From contig DIAQ01000124.1 of NCBI GenBank assembly GCA_002414865.1, positions 692 through 6,254 of the forward strand: 5,563 nt of DNA, read 5' to 3'. The notes under the pieces are model-generated. The model saw nothing but the letters and a program-made list of their open reading frames with translations, was not told the DNA's origin and did no database searches. This stretch comes from a candidate division Hyd24-12 bacterium UBA5074 (GTDB lineage Bacteria > Fermentibacterota > Fermentibacteria > Fermentibacterales > Fermentibacteraceae). This document shows positions 5,380 through 5,563 of this stretch, piece after piece. The translations under genes were made by a program, and so were the position numbers. Every line of letters starts with the position of its first letter. Position 1 is the stretch's first letter.

Positions 5380-5563
5380 ACCGCACCCTCGACACCGCGC
5401 TCAGGACTCTCCGCCGGAAGGGGCCGGTCTGGCCGGCCGCGATGTTCCTCAGGGCCGCAGCCCTGAGGCGCGCGGGCATCCCCAGGGGACTCGTCATCGA
5501 GCCCACAACCGTCTGCGGGGCGGGGTGCAGGGGCTGCGTCCCCTCGCCCGAGGCCGTCCTCGC
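5376..5563 (+). CDS. Radical SAM protein, N-terminal part (cut by window end)
   Basis: The open frame runs to the window end with no stop (62 complete codons). It encodes a basic, helical N-terminus (TLRRKGP, then AAALRRAGIPRGL) followed by VIEPTTVCGAGCRGCVPSP. Cys47, Cys51 and Cys54 form the CxxxCxxC motif that holds the 4Fe-4S cluster of radical SAM enzymes, and the preceding hydrophobic strand plus EPTT matches the usual lead-in to this motif. The substrate cannot be guessed from this fragment. The start is uncertain: CTG 5376 overlaps the maf stop as CTGA, in line with the two previous junctions, and G-rich sequence lies at 5364-5374. ATG 5442 is the first ATG but has no ribosome binding site at a useful distance, and the codons before it already have G or C in nearly every third position, which argues that coding begins further upstream. 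CTG starts are rare, so the exact start is tentative. Confidence 0.75.
   Translation, partial: MNRTLDTALRTLRRKGPVWPAAMFLRAAALRRAGIPRGLVIEPTTVCGAGCRGCVPSPEAVL

Noticed and set aside
1..5563. Mobile element, CRISPR array, tRNA/rRNA or defence system
   Set aside because: No transposase, terminal repeats, repeat-spacer pattern, RNA gene or defence domain was recognised on either strand.

Overview
The window is GC-rich, densely packed bacterial DNA. It holds seven genes: one on the minus strand and six in a tight plus-strand series, with a 113-base divergent intergenic region between them. Several features point to an uncultured Gram-negative lineage of the FCB/candidate-phylum kind (Fermentibacteria, Eisenbacteria or similar). 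These are an AgmX/PglI-type TonB C-terminus joined to a PEGA domain, a lipoprotein whose mature end begins Cys-Trp-Asn-Pro-Phe, and a secreted subtilase with a 'WVFF' pro-region and a FlgD-Ig/T9SS-like C-terminal tail. Arginine is often encoded by AGG despite the high GC content, and six of the seven genes appear to start on GTG, TTG or CTG. The taxonomic guess is inference from gene content only.

Layout. Positions 3-1232 (minus) encode an envelope protein with a signal sequence, a TPR-like region, a PEGA domain, a low-complexity linker and a TonB-family C-terminal domain. Positions 1233-1345 hold a good sigma70-like promoter for the plus strand (TTGACG, 17 bases, CATTAT). They also hold a weaker minus-strand -10 that shares the same AT-rich core, and an exact 8-base inverted repeat. 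That repeat overlaps both the plus-strand -35 box and the ribosome binding site of the minus-strand gene.

The plus-strand series runs as follows: a small lipoprotein with a probable NTF2-like fold (1346-1906); a secreted S8 subtilisin-like protease (1914-3764); a small multi-pass membrane protein of unknown function (3804-4316); D-aminoacyl-tRNA deacylase Dtd (4313-4768); a Maf-family nucleotide pyrophosphatase (4765-5379); and the start of a radical SAM protein cut by the window end (5376 onward). The last three junctions are 4-base overlaps of the form NTGA (TTGA, GTGA, CTGA), so stop and start share bases and translation is probably coupled.

Functionally, the first part of the window is about the cell envelope and secretion: TonB-like protein, lipoprotein and protease. 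The second part is quality control: Dtd clears D-amino acids from tRNA and Maf clears non-canonical or surplus nucleotides. I see no defence system, mobile element, CRISPR array or RNA gene. The most interesting points are the symmetric divergent control region, the chain of NTGA couplings with non-ATG starts, the uncharacterised membrane protein coupled to Dtd, and the odd start of the subtilase.
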